Below are positions 1-5,945 of a stretch of DNA of 7,029 nt, piece after piece (position 1 is the stretch's first letter; every line of letters starts with the position of its first letter). The stretch is taken from NCBI GenBank assembly GCA_028694545.1, contig JAQVKV010000111.1:1-7029 (forward strand). Reading direction: 5' to 3'. Both the position numbers and the translations under genes were made by a program. This DNA is from Zavarzinia sp. (GTDB taxonomy: Bacteria > Pseudomonadota > Alphaproteobacteria > Zavarziniales > Zavarziniaceae). The notes beneath the pieces are model-generated. The model did not search any database. It worked only from the letters and a program-made list of their open reading frames with translations, and was not told where the DNA came from.

Positions 1-1076
1 TCGTCTGCAATGCCGACGAGGGGGAGCCCGGTACCTTCAAGGACCGGGTGCTGCTCACCGAGGCCCCGCACCTCATGTTCGACGGCATGACCATCGCCGG
101 CTACGCGCTCGGCGCGCGGGAGGGCATTCTCTACCTGCGCGGCGAATACGCCTATCTGTGGGAAAAACTGCACGCCGCCCTGCGCGAGCGCCATGCCCGC
201 AACCTCGCGGGCCGGAGCATCCTTGGCCACGAAGGCTTCGATTTCGACATCCGCATCCAGCTCGGTGCCGGCGCCTATATCTGCGGCGAGGAATCCGCCC
301 TCGTCGAATCGCTGGAAGGCCGGCGCGGCTCGCCTCGCGACCGCCCCCCCTTCCCCACCGTGCGCGGCCACCTGCAACAGCCGACCGCCGTCGACAATGT
401 CGAGACCTTCGCCTGCGCCGCCCGCATCCTGGAGGACGGGCCGGAAGCCTTCGCGGGCTTCGGCACGGCCGAATCGACGGGGACCAAGCTGCTCTCCGTC
501 TCCGGCGACTGCCCGCGCCCCGGCGTCTACGAAGTGCCCTTCGGCCTCACGGTGAACGAACTCCTCGATCTCGTGGGCGCGCCGGAAGCCGGTTTCGTGC
601 AGATGGGCGGGCCCTCCGGCCAATGCGTCGCGCCCAAGGACTATGGCCGGCGCATCGCCTTCGAGGACCTGCCCACCGGGGGCTCGGTCATGATCTTCGG
701 GCCGGAGCGCGACGTGCTTTCAGTGGTGCGCGAATTCGCCGATTTCTTCGCGGGCGAGTCCTGCGGCTGGTGCACGCCTTGCCGGGTGGGGACCACGCTG
801 CTGCGCATGGAACTGGACAAGCTCCTCGCCGACCGCGCCACGCTCGCCGACATCCGCGAGTTGGAGACCTTGGCCGAAACAGTGGCGCGCACCAGTCGCT
901 GCGGCCTCGGCCAGACGGCGCCGAACCCCATCCTGTCCACCATGCGCAACTTTCCCGAAGCCTATGAGGCACGGCTCCGGCCCGAGCCCTTCGTGCCCTG
1001 GGTCTCGCTCGAGGAAGCCCTGACGCCCGCCATCGCCATTCAGGGCCGCGCGCCCGTGCCGGAGGAAGAGGCATGA
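1..1076 (+). CDS. hoxF: HoxF, NAD-linked [NiFe] hydrogenase diaphorase flavoprotein subunit (5' end missing)
   Basis: This is the C-terminal 357 codons (first full codon at base 3) of the diaphorase subunit that passes electrons between NAD(H) and the Fe-S chain of the soluble hydrogenase. The fragment opens with the nucleotide/FMN-site motif CNADEGEPGTFKDR (bases 6-47). The second flavin/NAD motif, GAGAYICGEESA, starts at base 264 and is followed by LEGRRG. An SLBB-like stretch covers about 480-580. The [4Fe-4S] ligands are SCGWCTPC (Cys codons at 762, 771, 780) and the later RCGLGQTAPNP Cys at 900. This matches NuoF/HoxF. HoxF proteins are usually near 600 residues, so the NuoE-like N-terminal part and the start lie upstream. 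A lone NuoF is possible in principle, but the following hoxU-Y-H genes settle it as HoxF. The stop overlaps the hoxU start by ATGA. Confidence 0.96.
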   Translation, partial: VCNADEGEPGTFKDRVLLTEAPHLMFDGMTIAGYALGAREGILYLRGEYAYLWEKLHAALRERHARNLAGRSILGHEGFDFDIRIQLGAGAYICGEESALVESLEGRRGSPRDRPPFPTVRGHLQQPTAVDNVETFACAARILEDGPEAFAGFGTAESTGTKLLSVSGDCPRPGVYEVPFGLTVNELLDLVGAPEAGFVQMGGPSGQCVAPKDYGRRIAFEDLPTGGSVMIFGPERDVLSVVREFADFFAGESCGWCTPCRVGTTLLRMELDKLLADRATLADIRELETLAETVARTSRCGLGQTAPNPILSTMRNFPEAYEARLRPEPFVPWVSLEEALTPAIAIQGRAPVPEEEA

Positions 1077-1792
1077 GTAGCGAACGCTTCACCTTCACCG
1101 TGGACGGCGTTCCCGTCGAGGCCGAACCCGGCCAGACCGTCGTCGAGGCATGCGACGCGGCGGGGATCTACATTCCCCGCCTGTGCCATCATCCGGATCT
1201 GCCGCCGGTCGGCCATTGCCGGGTCTGCACCTGCGTCATCGACGGGCGCCAGACCGCCGCCTGCATCATGCCCGCCGCCAAGGGCATGGTGGTCGAGAAC
1301 AATACGCCCGCGCTGAACGCCGAGCGGCGCACGCTGATCGAGATGCTCTTCGCCGAGGGCAATCACTTCTGCCAGTTCTGCGAGGCAAGCGGCGATTGCG
1401 AGTTGCAGGCGCTCGGCTATCTCTTCGGCATGGTGGCGCCCTCCTTCCCGCATCTGTGGCCGGAGCGGCCGGTGGATGCCAGCCACCCGGACGTCTACAT
1501 CGACCACAACCGCTGCATCCTGTGCTCGCGCTGCGTGCGCGCCTCGCGGACCCTGGACGGCAAGTCGGTGTTCGGCTTCGAGGGACGCGGCATCGACATG
1601 CATCTGACGGTGACCGGCGGTCATCTGGACGAAAGCGCCCTCGCCGCCGCCGACAAGGCGGTGGCGGCATGCCCGGTGGGCTGCATCGTCATCAAGCGCA
1701 CCGGCTACCGGACGCCCTATGGCCGCCGTCGCTATGACGAGGCCCCCATCGGTTCCGACATCACCGCCCGGCGCGGCGGCGCCAAGGACTGA
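1073..1792 (+). CDS. hoxU: HoxU, diaphorase Fe-S subunit of NAD-linked hydrogenase
   Basis: This 239-residue protein, a normal length for HoxU, resembles the N-terminal part of complex I NuoG. It wires HoxF to the hydrogenase half. Ligands seen in order are a plant-type [2Fe-2S] ferredoxin domain with C38, C49, C52 and C64; a His-Cys [4Fe-4S] site with H98, C100, C103 and C109 (motif NHFCQFCEASGDC); and a further [4Fe-4S] site CILCSRC (C148, C151, C154) with C200 in CPVG. The His-to-first-Cys spacing (HxC) is the HoxU form, shorter than the HxxxC of typical NuoG, which supports this call over a complex I fragment. C204, right after CPVG, is one extra cysteine. A good Shine-Dalgarno (GGAGGA, 1061-1066) sits six bases before the ATG, inside the end of hoxF. 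The ATGA overlap suggests translational coupling. Confidence 0.97.
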   Translation: MSSERFTFTVDGVPVEAEPGQTVVEACDAAGIYIPRLCHHPDLPPVGHCRVCTCVIDGRQTAACIMPAAKGMVVENNTPALNAERRTLIEMLFAEGNHFCQFCEASGDCELQALGYLFGMVAPSFPHLWPERPVDASHPDVYIDHNRCILCSRCVRASRTLDGKSVFGFEGRGIDMHLTVTGGHLDESALAAADKAVAACPVGCIVIKRTGYRTPYGRRRYDEAPIGSDITARRGGAKD

Positions 1793-1803
1793 GGGAGAAG
1801 GCC

Positions 1804-2346
1804 ATGGCCAAGCCGAAACTCGCCACCTGCGCGCTTGCCGGCTGCTTCGGCTGCCACATGTCCTTCCTCGACATCGACGAGCGTATCGTCGAACTGATCG
1901 ATCTCGTGGATCTCGACGTCTCCCCCCTCGACGACAAGAAGACCTTCGACGGCATGGTCGACGTCGGCATCGTGGAGGGCGCTTGCGCCGACGAACGTCA
2001 TGTGAAGGTCCTGCGCGAATTCCGCGCCCAGTGCCGGATCCTGGTGGCGGTCGGGGCCTGCGCCATCAATGGCGGCATTCCTTCACTGCGCAACCTCGCG
2101 GGTCTCGAGGCGTGCCTGAAGACAGCCTACATGGATGGTCCGACAGTGGAAGGCGGCGGCCTCATCCCCAATGATCCGGAACTGCCGCTCCTGCTCGACA
2201 AGGTCTATCCCGTGCAGGAATTCGTCCAGATCGACCATTTCCTGCCCGGCTGTCCGCCTTCGGCGGAAACCATCTGGGCGGCGCTCAAGGCCCTGCTGAC
2301 GGGGACGCAGCCGCAACTGCCCTACTCGCTGTTCAAATACGAGTGA
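1804..2346 (+). CDS. hoxY: HoxY, small subunit of NAD-linked [NiFe] hydrogenase
   Basis: This 180-residue protein is the electron-transfer small subunit that partners HoxH and carries the single proximal [4Fe-4S] cluster. Likely ligands are C14 and C17 (AGCFGCHMSFLDID), C86 (GACAINGGIP) and C150 (PGCPPS), the NuoB-like pattern shared by group 3 small subunits. There is no twin-arginine signal and no extra C-terminal cluster domain, which fits a cytoplasmic enzyme and separates it from membrane-bound uptake hydrogenases. Other cysteines (C9, C61, C77, C104) are not in recognised motifs. The known Cupriavidus homologue is somewhat longer (about 209 residues), so this is a compact version. The start is supported by GGGAGAAG at 1793-1800, directly after the hoxU stop. 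Confidence 0.96.
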   Translation: MAKPKLATCALAGCFGCHMSFLDIDERIVELIDLVDLDVSPLDDKKTFDGMVDVGIVEGACADERHVKVLREFRAQCRILVAVGACAINGGIPSLRNLAGLEACLKTAYMDGPTVEGGGLIPNDPELPLLLDKVYPVQEFVQIDHFLPGCPPSAETIWAALKALLTGTQPQLPYSLFKYE

Positions 2347-2371
2347 GCCCCGTCTTCCGGAAGGACACGTC

Positions 2372-3823
2372 ATGAGTTCCACAGACGGCACCACCGCCCC
2401 CCGCAAGATCGTCATCGATCCGGTGACCCGCGTCGAGGGCCACGGCAAGGTCACCATCCGGCTCGACGCGGCCGGCGCGGTGGAGGACGCGCGCTTTCAC
2501 GTCGTCGAATTCCGCGGCTTCGAGCGTTTCATCCAGGGTCGGATGTATTGGGAAGTGCCCCTCGTCATCCAGCGCCTGTGCGGCATCTGCCCGGTGAGCC
2601 ACCATCTGGCGGCGGCCAAGGCCATGGACCAGATCGCCGGCGTCGACCGCGTGCCGCCCACGGCCGACAAGATGCGCCGCCTGATGCATTACGGGCAGGT
2701 GCTGCAATCGAACGCCCTGCACATCTTCCACCTGGCCTCGCCCGACCTACTGTTCGGCTTCGACGCACCGCCCGAGAAGCGCAACATCATCGCCGTGCTG
2801 GAGCGCTATCCCGAGATCGGCAAATGGGCGATCTTCATCCGCAAGTTCGGCCAGGAGGTGATCAAGGCCACCGGCGGGCGCAAGATCCACCCGACCAGCG
2901 CCATTCCGGGCGGCGTCAACCAGAACCTCGCGATCGCGGATCGCGACGCCCTGCGCGCCCGGGTGGGCGAGATCATTTCGTGGTGCACAGCGGCGCTCGA
3001 GCATCACAAGGGCTATGTGGCGGCGAACCGGGTCCTGCACGAGAGTTTCGCCACCTTCCCCTCCGCCTTCATGAGCATCACCGGCGAAGGCGGCGTCATG
3101 GATCTCTATGACGGCACGCTCCGCGTCATCGACGCCGAGGGCAAGGCGCTGATCGACGGCGCATCGCCCGCCTCCTACCGCGACCACCTGATCGAGGAAG
3201 TACGGTCGTGGAGCTACCTGAAATTTCCGCACCTGCGCGGCTTCGGCGGCGACGACGGCTGGTACCGGGTGGGGCCGCTGGCCCAGATCAACTGCTGCAG
3301 CGCGATCGACACGCCCCTGGCCGAAGCGGCGCGGCGGGACTTCATGGCCGTGGGCGGCGGGCATCCGGTCAACGCCACCCTCGCCTATCACTGGGCGCGG
3401 CTCATCGTGCTCGTCCATTGCGCCGAGAAGATCGAGCAATTGCTGTTCGACGACGACCTTCAGGGCACCGACCTGCGGGCCGAGGGCACGCGCCGCGAGG
3501 AAGGCATCGCCTGGATCGAGGCGCCGCGCGGCACGCTCATCCACCATTACACGGTCGACAAGAACGACCAGGTGCGCAGCGCCAATCTCATCGTCTCCAC
3601 CACCCACAACAACGAGGCGATGAATCGCGCCGTGAAGCAGGTGGCGCAGACCGACCTTTCGGGCAAGGAGATCACGGAAGGGCTGCTGAACCATATCGAA
3701 GTGGCCATCCGCGCCTTCGATCCCTGCCTGTCCTGCGCCACCCATGCGCTGGGCCAGATGCCGCTGATCGTGACCCTGGAAGACGCTTCGGGGGCCGTCA
3801 TCGCCCGGGAGGTCCGGCAGTGA
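2372..3823 (+). CDS. hoxH: HoxH, catalytic Ni-Fe large subunit of NAD-linked hydrogenase
   Basis: This 483-residue precursor is the subunit that binds the Ni-Fe(CN)2CO centre and splits or makes H2. The N-terminal block DPVTRVEGHG (D16-G25) is followed by the L1 motif RLCGICPVSHH with C70, C73 and H77. The L2 motif DPCLSCATH near the C-terminus supplies C452, C455 and H458. In this family the maturation protease cuts after that His, so the 25-residue tail beginning ALGQMPL would be removed, leaving about 458 residues. L2 wording and tail are typical of group 3d (HoxH), not group 1 uptake or 3b/3c enzymes. A Shine-Dalgarno GGAAGGA (2359-2365) sits six bases before the ATG. The gene follows hoxY after 25 bases and ends overlapping hoxW. 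No active-site substitution was seen; oxygen tolerance cannot be judged from the motifs. Confidence 0.98.
   Translation: MSSTDGTTAPRKIVIDPVTRVEGHGKVTIRLDAAGAVEDARFHVVEFRGFERFIQGRMYWEVPLVIQRLCGICPVSHHLAAAKAMDQIAGVDRVPPTADKMRRLMHYGQVLQSNALHIFHLASPDLLFGFDAPPEKRNIIAVLERYPEIGKWAIFIRKFGQEVIKATGGRKIHPTSAIPGGVNQNLAIADRDALRARVGEIISWCTAALEHHKGYVAANRVLHESFATFPSAFMSITGEGGVMDLYDGTLRVIDAEGKALIDGASPASYRDHLIEEVRSWSYLKFPHLRGFGGDDGWYRVGPLAQINCCSAIDTPLAEAARRDFMAVGGGHPVNATLAYHWARLIVLVHCAEKIEQLLFDDDLQGTDLRAEGTRREEGIAWIEAPRGTLIHHYTVDKNDQVRSANLIVSTTHNNEAMNRAVKQVAQTDLSGKEITEGLLNHIEVAIRAFDPCLSCATHALGQMPLIVTLEDASGAVIAREVRQ
3807..3813 (+). promoter_or_regulatory. Shine-Dalgarno that sets the hoxW start
   Basis: GGGAGGT lies inside the end of hoxH, six bases before GTG 3820, but 12 and 15 bases before the alternative GTG 3826 and ATG 3829. 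The spacing favours the GTG at 3820. Confidence 0.65.
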
Positions 3824-4299
3824 GCGTGATGGCCGTACCGGCGGTGCGCCCCCGCATTCTCGTGCTTGGCTACGGCAATCGTGGCCGCCAGGACGACGGC
3901 CTCGGCCCCGAGGTGGCGGATGCCGTCGCGGCCCTGCGCTGGCCCGGCGTCACCACCTGGGAGAACGACCAGCTCACCCTCGAGGACAGTATCGAGGTCG
4001 CTGCCCATGACGTGGTCTTCTTCGTGGATGCCGCGCGCGAAGGCCCGGCGTCTTTCGCCCTCACCCCGCTGGCGCCGTCCCTGACCATTTCCTTCACCAG
4101 CCACCTGCTCACGCCCGAAACCCTGCTGGCCATCGCAAGACAGCAGTTCGGCGCCGCGCCGGAGGCCCATCTCCTGGCGATCCGTGGCCATGCCTTCGCA
4201 TTCGAGGAAGGACTGACGGCGGAAGCCACCTGCAATTTCCGGCTTGCGTTCGCCGCCTTGCGCGAACGCATCGCGGCGCTTCGGAGGGCGGCGGCATGA
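3820..4299 (+). CDS. hoxW: HoxW, hydrogenase maturation endopeptidase for HoxH
   Basis: This 159-residue protein belongs to the HycI/HybD-type family of nickel-dependent-recognition proteases that trim the large-subunit tail after Ni insertion. The signature GYGNRGRQDDGLGP lies at residues 17-30. Candidate Ni-sensing residues, by analogy with HybD/HycI, are D26, D70 (FFVDAA) and H95 (FTSHLL). The GTG start overlaps the hoxH stop as GTGA and has a well-placed Shine-Dalgarno; ATG 3829 (156 residues) is the fallback start. The same frame happens to stay open back to 3208 under hoxH, which is a GC-rich artefact and not a fusion. Position directly after hoxH, plus the HoxW-like RxDDGxGP wording, supports HoxW over the proteases of other hydrogenases. 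Coupling to hoxH would match protease to substrate supply. Confidence 0.92.
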   Translation: MSVMAVPAVRPRILVLGYGNRGRQDDGLGPEVADAVAALRWPGVTTWENDQLTLEDSIEVAAHDVVFFVDAAREGPASFALTPLAPSLTISFTSHLLTPETLLAIARQQFGAAPEAHLLAIRGHAFAFEEGLTAEATCNFRLAFAALRERIAALRRAAA

Positions 4300-4688
4300 A
4301 TATCGGTCTCGGTCCTGCCCGCAAGACCATCCTTCTGGTGGATGCCGATCCCCACGCCCGCGCCACCCTGCGCAAGGCGCTGGAAACCTCGGGCTTTTCC
4401 GTCGGCGAAGCCGCGACCGGCGAGGAAGGCGAGCGCACGGCCCACCGCATCCATCCCGACGCCATCCTGACCGATCTCATGATGGAGACCATCGACGCCG
4501 GCGGCGAGATCGCACGCCGCCTCGCCGAGACCGGGCGCCAGATCCCCGTCTATATGGTCAGCACCGCCGCCGACGCGCTGGTGGGCGCGACCGGCTTCGC
4601 TGAGCTCGGCATCTCCGGCGTCTTCCTGAAGCCGGTCGACCCGGCCATCGTGATCCGCACCCTGAAGACCCGCCTCGGCGCCGGTTGA
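4296..4688 (+). CDS. Stand-alone response-regulator receiver (REC) protein coupled to hoxW
   Basis: This 130-residue protein is a single CheY-like receiver domain with no output domain. Visible landmarks are the first acidic site in ILLVDADP (D16, then A17 and D18), the phospho-acceptor D60 in ILTDLMME, S89 at the Thr/Ser switch position (VYMVSTA) and K112 (FLKPVDP). In CheY the two adjacent acids D12 and D13 help hold Mg; here the second aligns with A17, so Mg binding and phosphorylation may be altered unless D18 compensates. The DLMMExxDxG wording after the phospho-site resembles, from memory, a receiver subfamily found near hydrogenase and redox gene clusters; this was not checked. ATGA overlap with hoxW and a GGAGGG Shine-Dalgarno (4283-4288) place it in the hox operon. 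Function is unknown: regulation of the hydrogenase or phospho-relay are guesses. Confidence 0.9.
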   Translation: MNIGLGPARKTILLVDADPHARATLRKALETSGFSVGEAATGEEGERTAHRIHPDAILTDLMMETIDAGGEIARRLAETGRQIPVYMVSTAADALVGATGFAELGISGVFLKPVDPAIVIRTLKTRLGAG

Positions 4689-4703
4689 GGGAGAGCACCG
4701 CCT

Positions 4704-4720
4704 GACGGATCAATGCCGTC
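4704..4720 (+). terminator. Possible weak terminator hairpin after the receiver gene
   Basis: GACGG-ATCAATG-CCGTC forms a perfect 5-bp stem with a 7-base loop, 15 bases after the stop at 4688. An alternative outer pairing is GGGAGA (4689-4694) with TCTCCC (4719-4724). What follows is TCCCTTGG, not a proper T-run, so intrinsic termination would be weak at best. Confidence 0.3.
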
Positions 4721-4729
4721 TCCCTTGGC

Positions 4730-4760
4730 GTGCCGGGACGGACAGGTGAAGTGACGGCAC
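4730..4760. repeat. Imperfectly spaced inverted repeat GTGCCG / CGGCAC
   Basis: GTGCCG (4730-4735) and CGGCAC (4755-4760) are exact reverse complements 19 bases apart. They could form a second stem-loop behind the one at 4704-4720, or be a protein-binding dyad. A six-base match in GC-rich DNA can also arise by chance. Confidence 0.3.
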
Positions 4761-4802
4761 CGCGAGCCCTGCCCGCGACGCGGCCCGCCCGCGCATCCGC
4801 CG

Positions 4803-4831
4803 TTAACAGATTTTAGATCTTCCCCATGTTT
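4803..4831 (+). promoter_or_regulatory. Candidate promoter for the REC-GGDEF / CHASE genes
   Basis: TTAACA (4803-4808) resembles a -35 box. After 17 bases comes ATGTTT (4826-4831), a poor -10 match. The main support is position: it is the most AT-rich patch in the gap, about 100 bases before the start at 4932. The -10 element is weak, so this is a tentative call. Confidence 0.22.
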
Positions 4832-4840
4832 CATCGTAGC

Positions 4841-4860
4841 CAAGAGGAAAGGCCTCCTTG
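4841..4860 (+). repeat. Short imperfect hairpin in the probable leader of the REC-GGDEF gene
   Basis: CAAGAGG (4841-4847) can pair with CCTCCTTG (4853-4860), giving seven base pairs with one bulged C and an AAAGG loop. It ends 57 bases before the Shine-Dalgarno and so would not directly block it. No c-di-GMP riboswitch consensus is visible around it. It may be chance. Confidence 0.25.
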
Positions 4861-4917
4861 CTCCTGCCGGCCGAGGACCTTTCGCGTTGAAAGAACCCGA
4901 AAGCCGTCTTTCGCACT

Positions 4918-4925
4918 GGGAGGGA
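4918..4925 (+). promoter_or_regulatory. Strong Shine-Dalgarno that sets the REC-GGDEF start
   Basis: GGGAGGGA lies six bases before ATG 4932. The frame is also open upstream to TTG 4887, but that codon has no comparable ribosome site, so 4932 is preferred. Confidence 0.75.
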
Positions 4926-4931
4926 TTTGTC

Positions 4932-5945
4932 ATGCGGTCCGCCGTGGCGGCACAATTTGAAGCCCAGCCCCCACAAGCACAGTCGATCCTGATCGTCGAC
5001 GACGATCCCGCGATCGTCCAGTTGCTGGGCGAAATGCTGAAGCCATTCGGCGAAATTCGCTTCGCCCTGTCGGGTGAGCAGGCGCTGGCGATCACTACCA
5101 GCTTCACGCCGGACCTGATCCTGCTCGACATCAACATGCCGGGGGTGAACGGGCTCGACGTCTGTCGCCGCCTGAAGGCGAATCCCGGCTTGCGGGAAGT
5201 GCCCATCATATTCGTGACGGGCCAGAACGACCTCACGTCCGAAGTCGCGGCACTCGAGGCCGGGGCGGTCGACTTCATCGCGAAGCCCCTCGCCACGCCC
5301 ATCGTCGTTGCCCGCGTACGCACGCATTTGCGCCTGCATCAGCTGACCGAGGCCCTGAAACACAGCGCCCGCACGGATGCCCTGACGGGCCTTCCAAACC
5401 GGCGCGCTTTCGACGAGGAACTCGCGGCCGAATGGCGCCGCGCCAGCCGACGGCGGGAGCCGCTGTCGCTCCTCCTGTTCGACATCGACCATTTCAAGGC
5501 ATTCAACGACAGCCACGGCCATCCGGCCGGCGACGAATGCCTGAGAATCGTCGGCCAGGCCATTGCCGCCTTTCTGAAGCGTCCGGGCGACCTTGCCGCG
5601 CGCTATGGCGGGGAGGAGTTCGCCGTCATCCTGCCCGCGACGGATTGCCCCGACGCGCTTCGGATGGCCAACGCCTTGGTCCGGACCATCGCCGACACGG
5701 CGATTACGCTCCCGAATGCCCTCGAAAAGAGAAGGGTGACGATTTCGGTCGGCGCGGCCACCGTCGAATTGCCGGCGCCGGGCACGGCCATCGCCGCCCT
5801 CGTCGAATGTGCGGACAGCGCCCTGTACCGGGCCAAGCGCAACGGGCGCAACCGGGCGGAATTCCAGCCATTCGGCAGGACAGTGCGGAATATCGACCAT
5901 GACGACCCAGCGACCGACCCGCGCGGCAATCCGATCGAGCGATGA
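4932..5945 (+). CDS. REC-GGDEF response regulator, probable diguanylate cyclase
   Basis: This 337-residue cytoplasmic protein probably makes cyclic di-GMP from two GTP under phosphorylation control. The receiver domain (about residues 18-135) has all key residues: D23/D24, phospho-acceptor D66 (LLLDINMPG), T96 (FVTG) and K118 (AKPL). A short helical linker leads to the GGDEF domain (about 147-325), which starts at DALTGLPNRRAF. It contains the metal-site D184 (FDIDHFKAFND), the active-site loop GGEEF (226-230) and, five residues before it, RPGD (R217-D220), which fits the RxxD product-inhibition site. Both catalysis and feedback inhibition are therefore predicted. It has one receiver, unlike PleD with two, so the layout is nearer to WspR. 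Its stop overlaps the next gene's ATG by ATGA, suggesting a functional pair with the membrane sensor. Confidence 0.93.
   Translation: MRSAVAAQFEAQPPQAQSILIVDDDPAIVQLLGEMLKPFGEIRFALSGEQALAITTSFTPDLILLDINMPGVNGLDVCRRLKANPGLREVPIIFVTGQNDLTSEVAALEAGAVDFIAKPLATPIVVARVRTHLRLHQLTEALKHSARTDALTGLPNRRAFDEELAAEWRRASRRREPLSLLLFDIDHFKAFNDSHGHPAGDECLRIVGQAIAAFLKRPGDLAARYGGEEFAVILPATDCPDALRMANALVRTIADTAITLPNALEKRRVTISVGAATVELPAPGTAIAALVECADSALYRAKRNGRNRAEFQPFGRTVRNIDHDDPATDPRGNPIER

Larger units (their letters stand above)
4689..4931 (+). other. Intergenic region between the hox-linked receiver gene and the REC-GGDEF gene
   Basis: This is the only sizeable non-coding gap. From left to right it contains two small inverted repeats (4704-4720 and 4730-4760), a GC-rich run, an AT-rich patch around 4802-4835 with the palindromes GTTAAC and AGATCT, a short imperfect hairpin (4841-4860), and the Shine-Dalgarno for the next gene. 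I see no tRNA, convincing small ORF or known riboswitch. It probably separates two transcription units. Confidence 0.6.

Noticed and set aside
1..1792. Complex I genes nuoF and nuoG instead of hoxF and hoxU
   Set aside because: HoxU is short, has the HxC spacing typical of HoxU, and is followed directly by hoxY, hoxH and hoxW.
2747..3745. Long minus-strand open frame opposite hoxH
   Set aside because: It mirrors a confidently identified gene in GC-rich DNA and shows no recognisable domain.
3208..4299. Open frame that reads as a 363-residue protein including HoxW
   Set aside because: Its first 200 or so residues are an Arg/Pro-rich shadow of hoxH; a GTG with a good Shine-Dalgarno at 3820 explains hoxW alone.
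4290..4300. Possible hoxI between hoxW and the receiver gene
   Set aside because: The two genes overlap by four bases, so there is no room for it.
4887..4931. Upstream TTG start for the REC-GGDEF protein
   Set aside because: It has no good ribosome site, while GGGAGGGA is ideally placed before ATG 4932; the extra 15 residues are outside the receiver domain.
4689..4931. Possible c-di-GMP riboswitch ahead of the GGDEF gene
   Set aside because: I could not find the conserved core of either riboswitch class, only small hairpins.
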